Positions 26,101 through 33,697 of a stretch of DNA of 47,834 bases are shown here, one piece after another. The notes beneath the pieces are model-generated. The model was given only the letters and a program-made list of their open reading frames with translations, did not search any database and was not told the DNA's origin. The stretch comes from an uncultured Algibacter sp. (GTDB lineage: Bacteria; Bacteroidota; Bacteroidia; Flavobacteriales; Flavobacteriaceae), in assembly GCA_937958265.1 (NCBI GenBank), contig CALGNX010000012.1, positions 1-47,834 on the forward strand, in the 5' to 3' direction. The translations under genes were made by a program, and so were the position numbers. The stretch's first letter is position 1; the number at the start of each line of letters is the position of its first letter.

Positions 26101-27563
26101 TTTCCTCTCCTTACTTGAATAGCAACATTAAGATTAGTATTTATTCCTGTATTAATTAATATTTGAGCTTCTTCCCAAACACCAAATCCTAGGCCTGCTG
26201 TACCAAATAGTGTTTGTTGTAAGTTGCCGTTGGCAAGAATTCGAATTTCACCTCTGTCATCTGGAGTAAATTCGGTTGCTCTTGCCCAAATCATGTGTGC
26301 TAAGGATAATTGGTAATTTGTATTTGGGCTTACTGCTACATTATTGTATTCAATAACGTTAACGTAATCGTTTCCTGGTCCTGCTTGTATTCCAATTATT
26401 TCTCCGCCCGTTGTTAAGCCTGTGGTATGATCTGTGATTGTTCCTGGTGAATTAAAAAAGCAGTTGTTGTCTGGTGCGCCAACAAAATACGTTGGGTTGG
26501 GGTTGAACCAAATATTGCTTGAGCAATTTGTTACTTGCTGTATTGATGGTGGTATATCTATGGTTGGGTTCGCAAAAGCAAAATTACAAGATTCATTAAT
26601 ATCCAAAATACCATCATTATCACTATCTAGATCTTCACAATTTATAATGCCATCTCTGTCTGAATCTAAACCTCTGTAGGAAATAATTACATTGTCTATA
26701 CCAATATCTGCGCCGCTACCTAAGTTTGTATTTTGTCTGAAAGCCAAGTTTACTTCTCTATTGGTGTTTGTTAAGGAAAATGAGCTGTCTGTAATAAAAA
26801 ATTCAAGGTTTATTAAGTGCCATTGATTATCTACTGGTAATACGCCGTTTGTAGTAGTAGCAATTAAGGTGCCACTAACAGCATCAAAAATATCAAAATT
26901 ATAAAAATCATCATTATTACCAGAATTGACAACATCTGTTAGAAATACTGCAAAATCATAAAGACCATTTCTAGCTAATGAAATATTATTTACGCTAAAC
27001 AATTCCCCTGTGTTTCCATCGCCGTCCTCATCATCAAGAAGAAACATACTATTGGAATTGTAAGAGCTTGTTATGTCGGCAAAGGCATTTACAATAAAAA
27101 AATCGCCAGATGGTGCGCTAAAAACGGGTGGTAAAACGTTTGGTACGGTGCCGTTTGTTGCTATATCCCAAAGTAAATTCCCGTTTCCGCTGGAGGCATC
27201 GGTATTGTTAGCAATAATATATTCACTTCCGTCTGGAAATGCGTTTGGTGTATTGTTTGATAGGGGTTGTGTATTAGTATTCGTGCCTTGGGTAGAGTTT
27301 TGTCCAGAAAAATGAAACAAATCTGTTGTGAATCCTTCGCTGCCATCGTTAAGTAGGGGGGTGTTTAACCTAGGTAAGCCTTCAAAATCTTGGAAATAAA
27401 TAATAGTACTTACTGTATTGGGTGCTCCTAATGTTGTTCCTCTTGCATCACATTCCACAACATCTAAAATACCATCACTATCAAAGTCCTGAGAGCGCAT
27501 GATATTCGTTATAAGAATAAAAACTATTATTATGCACCGGAGATTTTGGTGTTTTTTTTTCAT
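23193..27563 (-). CDS. Large type IX-secreted surface protein with thrombospondin type 3 repeats and a LamG-like domain
   Basis: 1456 residues. The signal peptide is followed at once by a calcium-binding type DFDSDGILD. Thrombospondin type 3-like repeats lie near residues 297-320 (LDSDRDGI, LDSDNDGILD) and 510-530 (DTDNDGVPD, LDSDADGCPD). Two jelly-roll-like segments sit between them, ending DIGIDNVIISYRG and YLLDDLVFG. A concanavalin/LamG-like domain covers ~596-757 (IDFDGVDDVVMAPN to GWIDEVRVFNKALTE). The last ~70 residues are a type A T9SS sorting domain (LSLINMRGQ, then STGTYLVYIRT, KKIIIN). It should be exported across the outer membrane and anchored or released. Binding of sugars or cells is likely; no catalytic domain was recognised. 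It stands alone. Confidence 0.9.
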   Translation of the reverse strand: MKKKHQNLRCIIIVFILITNIMRSQDFDSDGILDVVECDARGTTLGAPNTVSTIIYFQDFEGLPRLNTPLLNDGSEGFTTDLFHFSGQNSTQGTNTNTQPLSNNTPNAFPDGSEYIIANNTDASSGNGNLLWDIATNGTVPNVLPPVFSAPSGDFFIVNAFADITSSYNSNSMFLLDDEDGDGNTGELFSVNNISLARNGLYDFAVFLTDVVNSGNNDDFYNFDIFDAVSGTLIATTTNGVLPVDNQWHLINLEFFITDSSFSLTNTNREVNLAFRQNTNLGSGADIGIDNVIISYRGLDSDRDGIINCEDLDSDNDGILDINESCNFAFANPTIDIPPSIQQVTNCSSNIWFNPNPTYFVGAPDNNCFFNSPGTITDHTTGLTTGGEIIGIQAGPGNDYVNVIEYNNVAVSPNTNYQLSLAHMIWARATEFTPDDRGEIRILANGNLQQTLFGTAGLGFGVWEEAQILINTGINTNLNVAIQVRRGNSANGNDYLLDDLVFGPVDCVLDTDNDGVPDYLDLDSDADGCPDAFEGDGSYTETSLVRNLNMNGGSTNVFYNLGNGNDSNNNGVLDIAEPFGQDPSTSIDNLISNCPLAIDFDGVDDVVMAPNTFNLSGLNEVTLQFWVKSNMASQINAGVIGQKGVIEITQNGNLECKVFSQGNTVTLNNPLWLGNTNNWEHITLVFNNGTTQLYHNGLKEYESTDTNLTNLETSTEPFTIGGPLSTTNPSNHFNGWIDEVRVFNKALTETQIQQTVYQEIEEAGGLVRGVVVNKNIEDFNTGNTLNWSDLELYYKMGSNFINRQVIDNSVNNFNGSLFNIYTHQEETAPMPYVTASAGSWDMETTWLHGDVWDIEDIPNNKDWNIIKISNNITANHDIKTLGLIIDSNQSLTVQGDHEVENNWYFELNGTLDLQNDSQLIQTEKSDLVTSLNGRIVRRQEGTSNPFWYNYWSSPVGAPGSTTLSNNNATTNNTNNSYFNLQMLKNDSGLNFQFTPNYTANSNISDYWLYTFTNGITYWDWFKISETSPIIPGIGYTQKGTGTGATEQQYIFEGKPNNGTILVPVNDIGGTGSIPNVSKTEFLLGNPYPSAIDVHKFIDDNEGVITGYIQLWQQWGGNSHILNEYEGGYAKVNKLGSIRASQFISFFGQNTGLQEGTLVPTQYIPVSQGFITEIENDGILPFSGTVEFNNSQRVFIKESDANGSYTNGSIFSKSQKNKGANKVTKTETMQKIRLEINAISGPQLTRELLLGFSNYTTDGYDYGYDAENTANSNNDLNLSLEGKNMNIQAYGPISNDKIIPLNFSSSGNNSFQLHITELENIESNQDIFIKDNLTGNYFNLRSKTPFQFNSNQGIFNDRFKIVFQNKQQTLNTENITLNEQSIIFQNKEKTLFINELESDVVKLSLINMRGQNIMDLLNISKTRLKNGIKFNNVSTGTYLVYIRTTSDEVLTKKIIIN

Positions 27564-27846
27564 ATTAGAAGGAATAGGCAGTTATGAGATCAAAAAATAA
27601 ATTTCATTACAGCTTTTGTAAGCTATCTTAAAGTTAGTATTTATTCTACAAAATCAATAATTTAATCGATATAATACTTTATTCTCTTCTTAAGTTCTGT
27701 TTTTTGGTAAAATTACACGCTATTGTGTTATGTGTGTGGGGTTTTTTACTAAAAATAGAATATGTGATGTTTGTTTTTTAAAATTAATTTTTGAGGTTTA
27801 CATGTTTAGTTTAACTATGTATAAAAACTACTAGTTTCGATTTTTT

Positions 27847-29205
27847 TTAGACTATGTATGTTGCTAAATCGTCAATTTTAGATATTAATTGAATTTGAAT
27901 AGCAATGTTTTTTAATGATATTTTATTGTACTTTGACACAAAAATTGTTGAGAACCCTAGTTTTTCAGCTTCTAAAATACGTTGTTCTACGCGTTGCACC
28001 GGACGAATTTCTCCTGATAATCCAACCTCGGCAGCAAAACATATATCTTTTTGAAGCGATACATCTTCGTTAGAGGATAAAATAGCTGCAACTACAGCTA
28101 AATCTATAGCAGGGTCATCAACGTTTATCCCTCCTGTAATATTTAAAAAAACATCTTTTGCGCCTAAACGAAAACCTGCTCTTTTTTCCAATACGGCTAA
28201 TAGCATATTTAAACGCTTTGCATTAAAACCGGTTGCACTTCGTTGCGGCGTGCCGTAAACAGCAGTGCTTACCAATGCTTGTACTTCAATCATGAGAGGG
28301 CGCATGCCTTCTAGTGTAGCTGCTACAGCATTGCCAGATAATTCTTCATCTTTTTTTGAAATTAATATTTCTGATGGATTAGAAACTTCCCGTAAGCCAG
28401 AACCTTGCATTTCATATATACCTAATTCATTAGTGGAGCCAAATCTGTTTTTATGGGCTCTTAAAATTCTAAATACATGGTTTCTGTCTCCTTCAAACTG
28501 CAAAACAGTATCTACCATATGTTCTAGTATTTTTGGCCCGGCAATATTACCATCTTTTGTAATGTGGCCAATTAATAGAACGGGCGTTGAGGTTTCTTTA
28601 GCAAATTTTATAAGTTCTGTAGTACATTCTTTTATTTGTGAAATACTGCCGGATGATGATTCAATAAAATCGCTATGTAATGTTTGAATGGAATCAATAA
28701 CAACAATATCTGGCTCTAAAGCTTCAATTTGTTTAAATATGTTTTGTGTTTTAGTTTCTGTTAAAATATAGCAATTACTGTTGTTTGGGTTAATGCGTTC
28801 TGCACGCATTTTTATTTGTTTTTGGCTTTCTTCTCCAGAAACATAGAGTGTTTTGTATGGTAGTTTTAATGAAATTTGTAGTAGTAATGTACTTTTCCCT
28901 ATACCGGGTTCTCCACCCAGCAATGTTAAGGATCCTGGTACTATGCCACCGCCTAAAACTCTATTAAATTCACCATCAAAAGTATTTAATCGAGCCTCTT
29001 TGGTCGAATCAATTTCGTTAATTCGTAATGGAATTGAAGCTTTACTTGCTTTTGCTGTAGGTGTTTTCCAGTCGTTTTTTTCGGGCTTTTGGATAACCTC
29101 TTCCACTATGGTGTTCCATTCTTTACATGCGTTACATTGCCCTTGCCATTTAGCAAATTGAGTGCCGCAGTTTTGGCAAAAAAAAGTAGTTTTAACTTTA
29201 GCCAT
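27847..29205 (-). CDS. radA: DNA repair protein RadA (Sms)
   Basis: RecA-like ATPase and helicase that extends strand exchange during recombination; cytoplasmic. 452 residues, the family length. An N-terminal zinc finger has Cys10, Cys13, Cys24 and Cys27 (CQNCGTQFAKWQGQCNAC). The Walker A is GGEPGIGKSTLL. The RadA-specific motif KNRFGSTNE is intact. The C-terminal Lon-like domain includes FNAKRLNMLLAVLEKRAG and AAEVGLSGEIRPV. It is the last gene of a minus-strand run that begins with panC, 53 bases after the pseudo-esterase gene. Confidence 0.97.
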   Translation of the reverse strand: MAKVKTTFFCQNCGTQFAKWQGQCNACKEWNTIVEEVIQKPEKNDWKTPTAKASKASIPLRINEIDSTKEARLNTFDGEFNRVLGGGIVPGSLTLLGGEPGIGKSTLLLQISLKLPYKTLYVSGEESQKQIKMRAERINPNNSNCYILTETKTQNIFKQIEALEPDIVVIDSIQTLHSDFIESSSGSISQIKECTTELIKFAKETSTPVLLIGHITKDGNIAGPKILEHMVDTVLQFEGDRNHVFRILRAHKNRFGSTNELGIYEMQGSGLREVSNPSEILISKKDEELSGNAVAATLEGMRPLMIEVQALVSTAVYGTPQRSATGFNAKRLNMLLAVLEKRAGFRLGAKDVFLNITGGINVDDPAIDLAVVAAILSSNEDVSLQKDICFAAEVGLSGEIRPVQRVEQRILEAEKLGFSTIFVSKYNKISLKNIAIQIQLISKIDDLATYIV

Positions 29206-29258
29206 ATTTATTTTATAGGGTCCTAAATAATGCCTATTAATTTTAAAGTATAGTGTTG

Positions 29259-30410
29259 TTAGTAGCCAAAATCTTGTTTTATAGCCTCCGCCTTCTCTAA
29301 CATAAGGTCTTTTGTAATGCCTCCAATTTCATTTAGTGTATAAGCAGATTGGTATGTTCGCATAGCTTTTTTGGGCTCTCCTGTTTCTTCAAAAAACCGG
29401 GCGATGTAATAGGTTCCTAAGAGGGCATCTGGAAATCGTTTTCTTGCTATTTTTCCTAATTCTTCGTAATATTCGTATAATTCTTTTTTTTCTATGGCTG
29501 CTGCAATTGCTTTAAAGTCGTTAAGTAATATAGGTTTTTCGTAATCAAATAAATCAGAAATGGTCTGATATTTTTCTTGAAGATATAATACAGGCGAAAT
29601 TTCTAAATTTAGGATAACATCTTTATATTCTTTTTTTGAAATAGGTTGGTATATTTTAAAAATTTTGTTGATTGCTTTAGGTATGGCAAGTGTAGGAACG
29701 GAATAATGTGTAACATCCTTAAAAACACTAAAGTCATAAAGTAGATTTTTATTGTCAATTAAAGTAATGTTTTTGTTTAAAGCTTCGCTCATGCTTTTTA
29801 TAGATTTTGTGTCATTTTCGCTATTTGCTAAGTAATAAAATGTTTTTTTGTCGATTTTGGTCATAGCTTCTGGGATATAGTCTATCATGCGTGGTGCTAA
29901 TTCCGGACTAATGCAAATAAAGGCTTGAAACATAGGTTGAGGTTTCAGTAGGTAATAGTTTATAAAGTTGGCTGTTTCGCCATGACCTACAGCTACCCTA
30001 AAACTTCCTGCTCTGTAATTTTTTTCAATATGCGGCATTAATTCCATGCCTATGAATTCAAAAAAATTAGAGCCAGCATCTACGGGTAAAGAATTTTTTC
30101 CAGAAAACATACAGTCATCAAATCGGCTATCTACTTGATTGATGCCTACCACAATTGCTGGCGGCATATCTTCCCAGTAGCCTACATGGTCCACATTACC
30201 TGCAACGGATTCAAACATGTAATCGCCGTCAAAAACTATAAAAATCGGATATTTTACATTGTCTTCAGCGTTATAGTTTCTGGGTAATTGTATTTTTATT
30301 TGGCGGTCCTGCCCTAATTTTTCAGAATAAATAGTTTCATATATTACTTGTGCCCCAGATAGATTTATAGCAGAATATAGTATTAGAAATAAAATTAGTG
30401 TTTTTTTCAT
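29259..30410 (-). CDS. Exported esterase-fold protein lacking the nucleophile serine
   Basis: 383 residues. A signal peptide of ~20 residues ends SGA-Q. The next ~270 residues follow the Fes/IroE/esterase-D alpha/beta-hydrolase pattern (RQIKIQLPRNYN, YPIFIVFDGDYMF, PPAIVVGINQ, then the nucleophile elbow, and a late DVTHYSVP that would carry the histidine). At the elbow, where active enzymes read GHSxG, this protein reads GHGET (residues 142-146): glycine replaces the serine. It is therefore probably not a serine esterase. The C-terminal ~80 residues are helical and TPR-like (FPDALLGTYYIARFFEETGE). It is in the panC-panD-flippase-radA run. A role as a binding or scaffold protein is inference. 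Confidence 0.8.
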   Translation of the reverse strand: MKKTLILFLILYSAINLSGAQVIYETIYSEKLGQDRQIKIQLPRNYNAEDNVKYPIFIVFDGDYMFESVAGNVDHVGYWEDMPPAIVVGINQVDSRFDDCMFSGKNSLPVDAGSNFFEFIGMELMPHIEKNYRAGSFRVAVGHGETANFINYYLLKPQPMFQAFICISPELAPRMIDYIPEAMTKIDKKTFYYLANSENDTKSIKSMSEALNKNITLIDNKNLLYDFSVFKDVTHYSVPTLAIPKAINKIFKIYQPISKKEYKDVILNLEISPVLYLQEKYQTISDLFDYEKPILLNDFKAIAAAIEKKELYEYYEELGKIARKRFPDALLGTYYIARFFEETGEPKKAMRTYQSAYTLNEIGGITKDLMLEKAEAIKQDFGY

Positions 30411-30476
30411 TTTTTATAAATTTTAAATTAGCCTTGGTAAATATAAGTAATTAGTAAGATACTTAAAGGCTATGCT

Positions 30477-31445
30477 TTAATCGCTTTTCTTACTTAGTTT
30501 TCTATTGTAAATAGGTAAATAAATTAAGGATAATCCGCCACAAATTACAAGCATTATAGTTTGCGATGCCCACATGATCCAACCAAAAGCTATACTAGGG
30601 GTTTCTGCTATGCCAAAAATTGAAAATGCAGCGTATATGGCTAATGGATAAGAGCCTATACCTCCATTGGTTGCAGCAATACTAAAGCTAGCAGAAATAA
30701 ATCCTATTAGAATAGCTCCAATTGAAATGCCATTTAAATCTTTAATAGCAAGGGAAGTTGTATAAAACATTAGTAAATACATAATCCATATAAAAAGCGT
30801 GTGTAGTATATAGGGCCATTTTTTCTTCATTTTGAATATACTAAGTGCACCTTCTATTAGGCCTTTAACAATATTTTTTATTTTTAATGCAATAACAGAT
30901 TTACTACGGTTTAAAAATAAAAACAAAAGAATAAGAGTAAGTATGCTTCCAATAATCCCAAAAATAATTTTTGAAGGATTAAATTTGTCCACTAAAAAGT
31001 TATAAATAAAATTGAATTCCATAAAAAGGGTAATGCATATAATACTCAACATGATTATTAAATCTGCAATCCGCTCGCTCACAATGGTTCCAAAGCCTTT
31101 CTCAAAGGGTACGTTTTCGTAATTTGTAAGTATGGAAGCTCTTGCAACTTCTCCGGCTCTAGGTATGGTGTAGTTTATTAAATATGTCGCAAAAACAGCC
31201 ATTACGCTATTTTTAAATTTAACATTGTAGCCTAAAGGTTCCAATTGAAATCGCCATCGGTAAGCACGAGATAAATGGCTTAGAAGACCTAGAAACGTGC
31301 CTAAAGCAATCCATTTGTAGTTTGCGTGTTTTGCATATTTTAATAACTCATTTACAGATACTTTTGATAGTGAGTACCAAACCAAAAATAGGCCTAATAT
31401 AAGTGGGAGCCCAATTTTCAATATGTTTTTTACGCTCTTATTCAA
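30477..31445 (-). CDS. Flippase-like integral membrane protein (UPF0104/LPG synthase TM-domain family)
   Basis: 322 residues with about eight hydrophobic segments. It matches the YbhN/AglD/LPG-synthase membrane-domain family through an early LLSHLSRAYRWRFQLEPLG, the conserved YTIPRAGEVARASIL and SERIADLIIMLS, and a late GGIGSYPLAIYAAF. Members of the group are inner-membrane proteins linked to lipid or glycan transfer; in MprF this domain flips lysyl-phosphatidylglycerol. There is no attached aminoacyl-transferase domain here. The gene starts 4 bases after panD ends. The substrate cannot be read from sequence. Confidence 0.88.
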   Translation of the reverse strand: MNKSVKNILKIGLPLILGLFLVWYSLSKVSVNELLKYAKHANYKWIALGTFLGLLSHLSRAYRWRFQLEPLGYNVKFKNSVMAVFATYLINYTIPRAGEVARASILTNYENVPFEKGFGTIVSERIADLIIMLSIICITLFMEFNFIYNFLVDKFNPSKIIFGIIGSILTLILLFLFLNRSKSVIALKIKNIVKGLIEGALSIFKMKKKWPYILHTLFIWIMYLLMFYTTSLAIKDLNGISIGAILIGFISASFSIAATNGGIGSYPLAIYAAFSIFGIAETPSIAFGWIMWASQTIMLVICGGLSLIYLPIYNRKLSKKSD

Positions 31446-31449
31446 ACGG

Positions 31450-31800
31450 TTATTTTAATAGGTTGTTAGCTTCATTAGGGAAAACTAAGGACGGTTTAAA
31501 TACTTTAGCCTCCTCAATATCCATAAATGCATAGGTAATAAGAATAAGTGTGTCTCCTACTGAAACTTTTCTAGCAGCGGCACCATTTAATGTTATTTCT
31601 CCACTGTTGCGCGGTCCTGGTATACAATAGGTTTCTAAGCGTTCTCCATTATCATTATTAACAATTTGAACTTTTTCGCCCTGTATAATATTAGCAGCTT
31701 CCATTAAAACTTCATCAATGGTTATACTGCCAATATAATTGAGTTCTGCACCGGTACATTTTACTCGGTGTATTTTAGATTTTACGACTTGAATTTGCAT
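31450..31800 (-). CDS. panD: Aspartate 1-decarboxylase
   Basis: Makes beta-alanine from aspartate for pantothenate and CoA synthesis; cytoplasmic. 116 residues. It is a pyruvoyl enzyme that cuts itself between Gly24 and Ser25, visible in [10 protein letters not shown]. The conserved catalytic/binding segments [10 protein letters not shown] and [11 protein letters not shown] are present. The gene starts 13 bases after panC, and the two supply the two halves of the same condensation. Confidence 0.97.
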   Translation of the reverse strand: MQIQVVKSKIHRVKCTGAELNYIGSITIDEVLMEAANIIQGEKVQIVNNDNGERLETYCIPGPRNSGEITLNGAAARKVSVGDTLILITYAFMDIEEAKVFKPSLVFPNEANNLLK

Positions 31801-31813
31801 GAGTCAAAGATAA

Positions 31814-32665
31814 TTAATTTAAAGCGATATTATCTATAAGTCTAATATCGTCTGCATAAACAGCAATAAATGCACGATATGCTTTTTTGTTTGATTTTCG
31901 TTTTGCTGGTTTTAGTGTTGTGGTATCTGCTATAATAAAGTATTCTAGCTCAAAGAGTTTATTATTGGCAAATTGCTTCTCAACCCATTCCGTTATATTA
32001 GTAACACTTTTTGTGCCAAATTTTTCTTTGGCAGTTTTTAAAGTTTTGTAAATAAATGGCGCTGTATTTTTGTGAGCTGTTTTAAGGCGGGTATTTCTAG
32101 AGCTCATGGCTAATCCATTTGTTTCCCGATGGATTTCGCATCCTACAATGTTAACGGTAAGCTTATGTATCTCTACCAATTTTTTAATAATGGCTAGTTG
32201 TTGAAAATCTTTCTCTCCAAAGTAGGCATTATGTGGTTTAATAATTTCAAAAAAACGCTTAACAATTGTGCCTACACCGTTAAAATGTCCGTCCCTGAAT
32301 TTGCCTTCCATTTCATGTTCTAAGCCATCAAAATCAAATTTCTCAGAAACGGTGTTGCCCTTGTATATATCATCAACTGTTGGTGCATAAACTAAAATAT
32401 TAGTTGCACTAACGGTTTTTAATAAATTAATGTCTTGTTCTAGTGTTCTTGGGTAATTTGTAAGATCTTCATTGCTATTAAATTGGGTAGGATTAACAAA
32501 AATGCTAACGATTACCTTGTTGTTTTCTGCTAAAGCTTTTTTAACTAATTGTAAATGCCCTTGGTGTAGGGCGCCCATAGTAGGTACCATGCCAATGGTG
32601 TCTCCTTTTAGCTTTAAACCATCAATAATAGATGTGATTTGTTTTTTTTGTATATAAATTTCCAC
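31814..32665 (-). CDS. panC: Pantothenate synthetase
   Basis: Joins pantoate and beta-alanine with ATP to form pantothenate; cytoplasmic. 283 residues. The nucleotidyltransferase motif MVPTMGALHQGH is at residues 26-37, followed by FVNPTQFNSNEDLTNYPRT, FGEKDFQQLAII and MSSRNTRL. First gene of the minus-strand run panC-panD-flippase-pseudoesterase-radA. panB is not in the window. A likely -7 box lies 25 bases upstream of the ATG. Confidence 0.98.
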   Translation of the reverse strand: MEIYIQKKQITSIIDGLKLKGDTIGMVPTMGALHQGHLQLVKKALAENNKVIVSIFVNPTQFNSNEDLTNYPRTLEQDINLLKTVSATNILVYAPTVDDIYKGNTVSEKFDFDGLEHEMEGKFRDGHFNGVGTIVKRFFEIIKPHNAYFGEKDFQQLAIIKKLVEIHKLTVNIVGCEIHRETNGLAMSSRNTRLKTAHKNTAPFIYKTLKTAKEKFGTKSVTNITEWVEKQFANNKLFELEYFIIADTTTLKPAKRKSNKKAYRAFIAVYADDIRLIDNIALN

Positions 32666-32689
32666 GTTTTAATAAAAAATTAACGATTG

Positions 32690-32697
32690 CAAACTTA
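32690..32697 (-). promoter_or_regulatory. Predicted -7 element of the panC operon
   Basis: Minus strand TAAGTTTG matches TAnnTTTG and would give a leader of ~18 bases before the panC ATG. No TTTG -33 box at standard spacing. Confidence 0.5.
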
Positions 32698-32728
32698 TGA
32701 TTTTACAACCACTTAGCATAAAATTTTG

Positions 32729-32736
32729 TACTTTTG
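32729..32736 (+). promoter_or_regulatory. Predicted -7 element of the GT5-like/DUF4270 pair
   Basis: TACTTTTG matches TAnnTTTG on the plus strand, back to back with the panC element. It would leave an untranslated leader of ~120 bases before the ATG at 32865. That is long for this window, so a closer promoter may exist. Confidence 0.4.
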
Positions 32737-32864
32737 CTGTTTTTTATTTTAACTTTTTTTTTAGGCTGTAGCTTTATTTGAAAATTTTTATAAAAAATTA
32801 CAGGAAAAACAGTAGCAATAAAGACTATAACTTTATAGTGTTTTAAGTTAACGAAATTAGATAT

Positions 32865-33674
32865 ATGAAAGATAAGAGGATATTATACGTGTCATCTGAA
32901 GTAGTGCCATATTTACCTGAAACCGAAATTTCTTCGGCATCTTTTGATGCGCCTAGATTGGTAAATCAACAAGGTGGACAAATAAGAATTTTTATGCCTA
33001 GGTATGGTAATATAAATGAGAGAAGACACCAACTACACGAAGTTATTAGGTTATCTGGAATTAATCTAGTTGTTAACGATTTGGATATGCCTCTAATAAT
33101 AAAAGTGGCCTCTATACCAAAAGAGCGTATCCAAGTTTATTTTATTGATAATGATGAGTACTTTAAAAGAAAAGCAACGTTGACGGATGAGGACGGGAAC
33201 CTGTTTTCTGATAATGATGAGCGTGCCATTTTTTTTGCTAAAGGCGTTATTGAGACTGTTAAAAAATTAAATTGGGCTCCAGATATTATCCATGTTCATG
33301 GTTGGTTGGCAGCATTGTTACCTTTGTACTTAAAAGAATATTATAAAGATGAGCCTTTATTTAATGAGAGTAAAATAGTTACTTCAGTGTATAGCCAAAG
33401 TTTTGAAGGCACATTAAATAAGGATATGGCAAATAAAATTAGGTTTGATAATATAAACGATGCGGCTATTAAAAATTTAGATAGCCCAACCTATAATAAC
33501 TTAATGAAAGTTGCCATCGATTATTCAGATGCACTTATCGTTGGTTCTGAAACACTACCAGAGGAATTAGAGTCCTATTTAGAAAAAGCAGATAAGCCTA
33601 CTTTAGAATTTAAAAGTAAGGACGAGTTTGGAGAAGCGTATACTGGTTTTTTTAACGAAACTGTTTTAGGTTAA
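32865..33674 (+). CDS. Stand-alone glycogen/starch synthase N-terminal (GT5) domain protein
   Basis: 269 residues that match only the N-terminal Rossmann half of GT5 glycogen synthases: ILYVSSEVVPYLP, then RLVNQQGGQIRIFMPRYG, FFAKGVIETVKKLNWAPDIIHVHGWLAALLPLYLKEYY. The HVHGW segment sits in the acceptor/donor cleft of true synthases. The C-terminal half that binds the sugar nucleotide, normally another ~200 residues, is missing. The frame ends in an acidic tail with a clean stop, and no lost half is found downstream, so it is not a recent truncation. Such half-proteins recur in Bacteroidota. It is unlikely to transfer glucose alone. The DUF4270 gene begins 23 bases later. Confidence 0.85.
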   Translation: MKDKRILYVSSEVVPYLPETEISSASFDAPRLVNQQGGQIRIFMPRYGNINERRHQLHEVIRLSGINLVVNDLDMPLIIKVASIPKERIQVYFIDNDEYFKRKATLTDEDGNLFSDNDERAIFFAKGVIETVKKLNWAPDIIHVHGWLAALLPLYLKEYYKDEPLFNESKIVTSVYSQSFEGTLNKDMANKIRFDNINDAAIKNLDSPTYNNLMKVAIDYSDALIVGSETLPEELESYLEKADKPTLEFKSKDEFGEAYTGFFNETVLG

Positions 33675-33697
33675 AACCTATATTCACAATAGATTAT

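Noticed and set aside
24659-27346. Several plus-strand frames, and one alternative minus-strand frame, inside the T9SS protein gene
   Set aside because: Antisense or out-of-frame shadows of a repetitive, low-complexity coding region.
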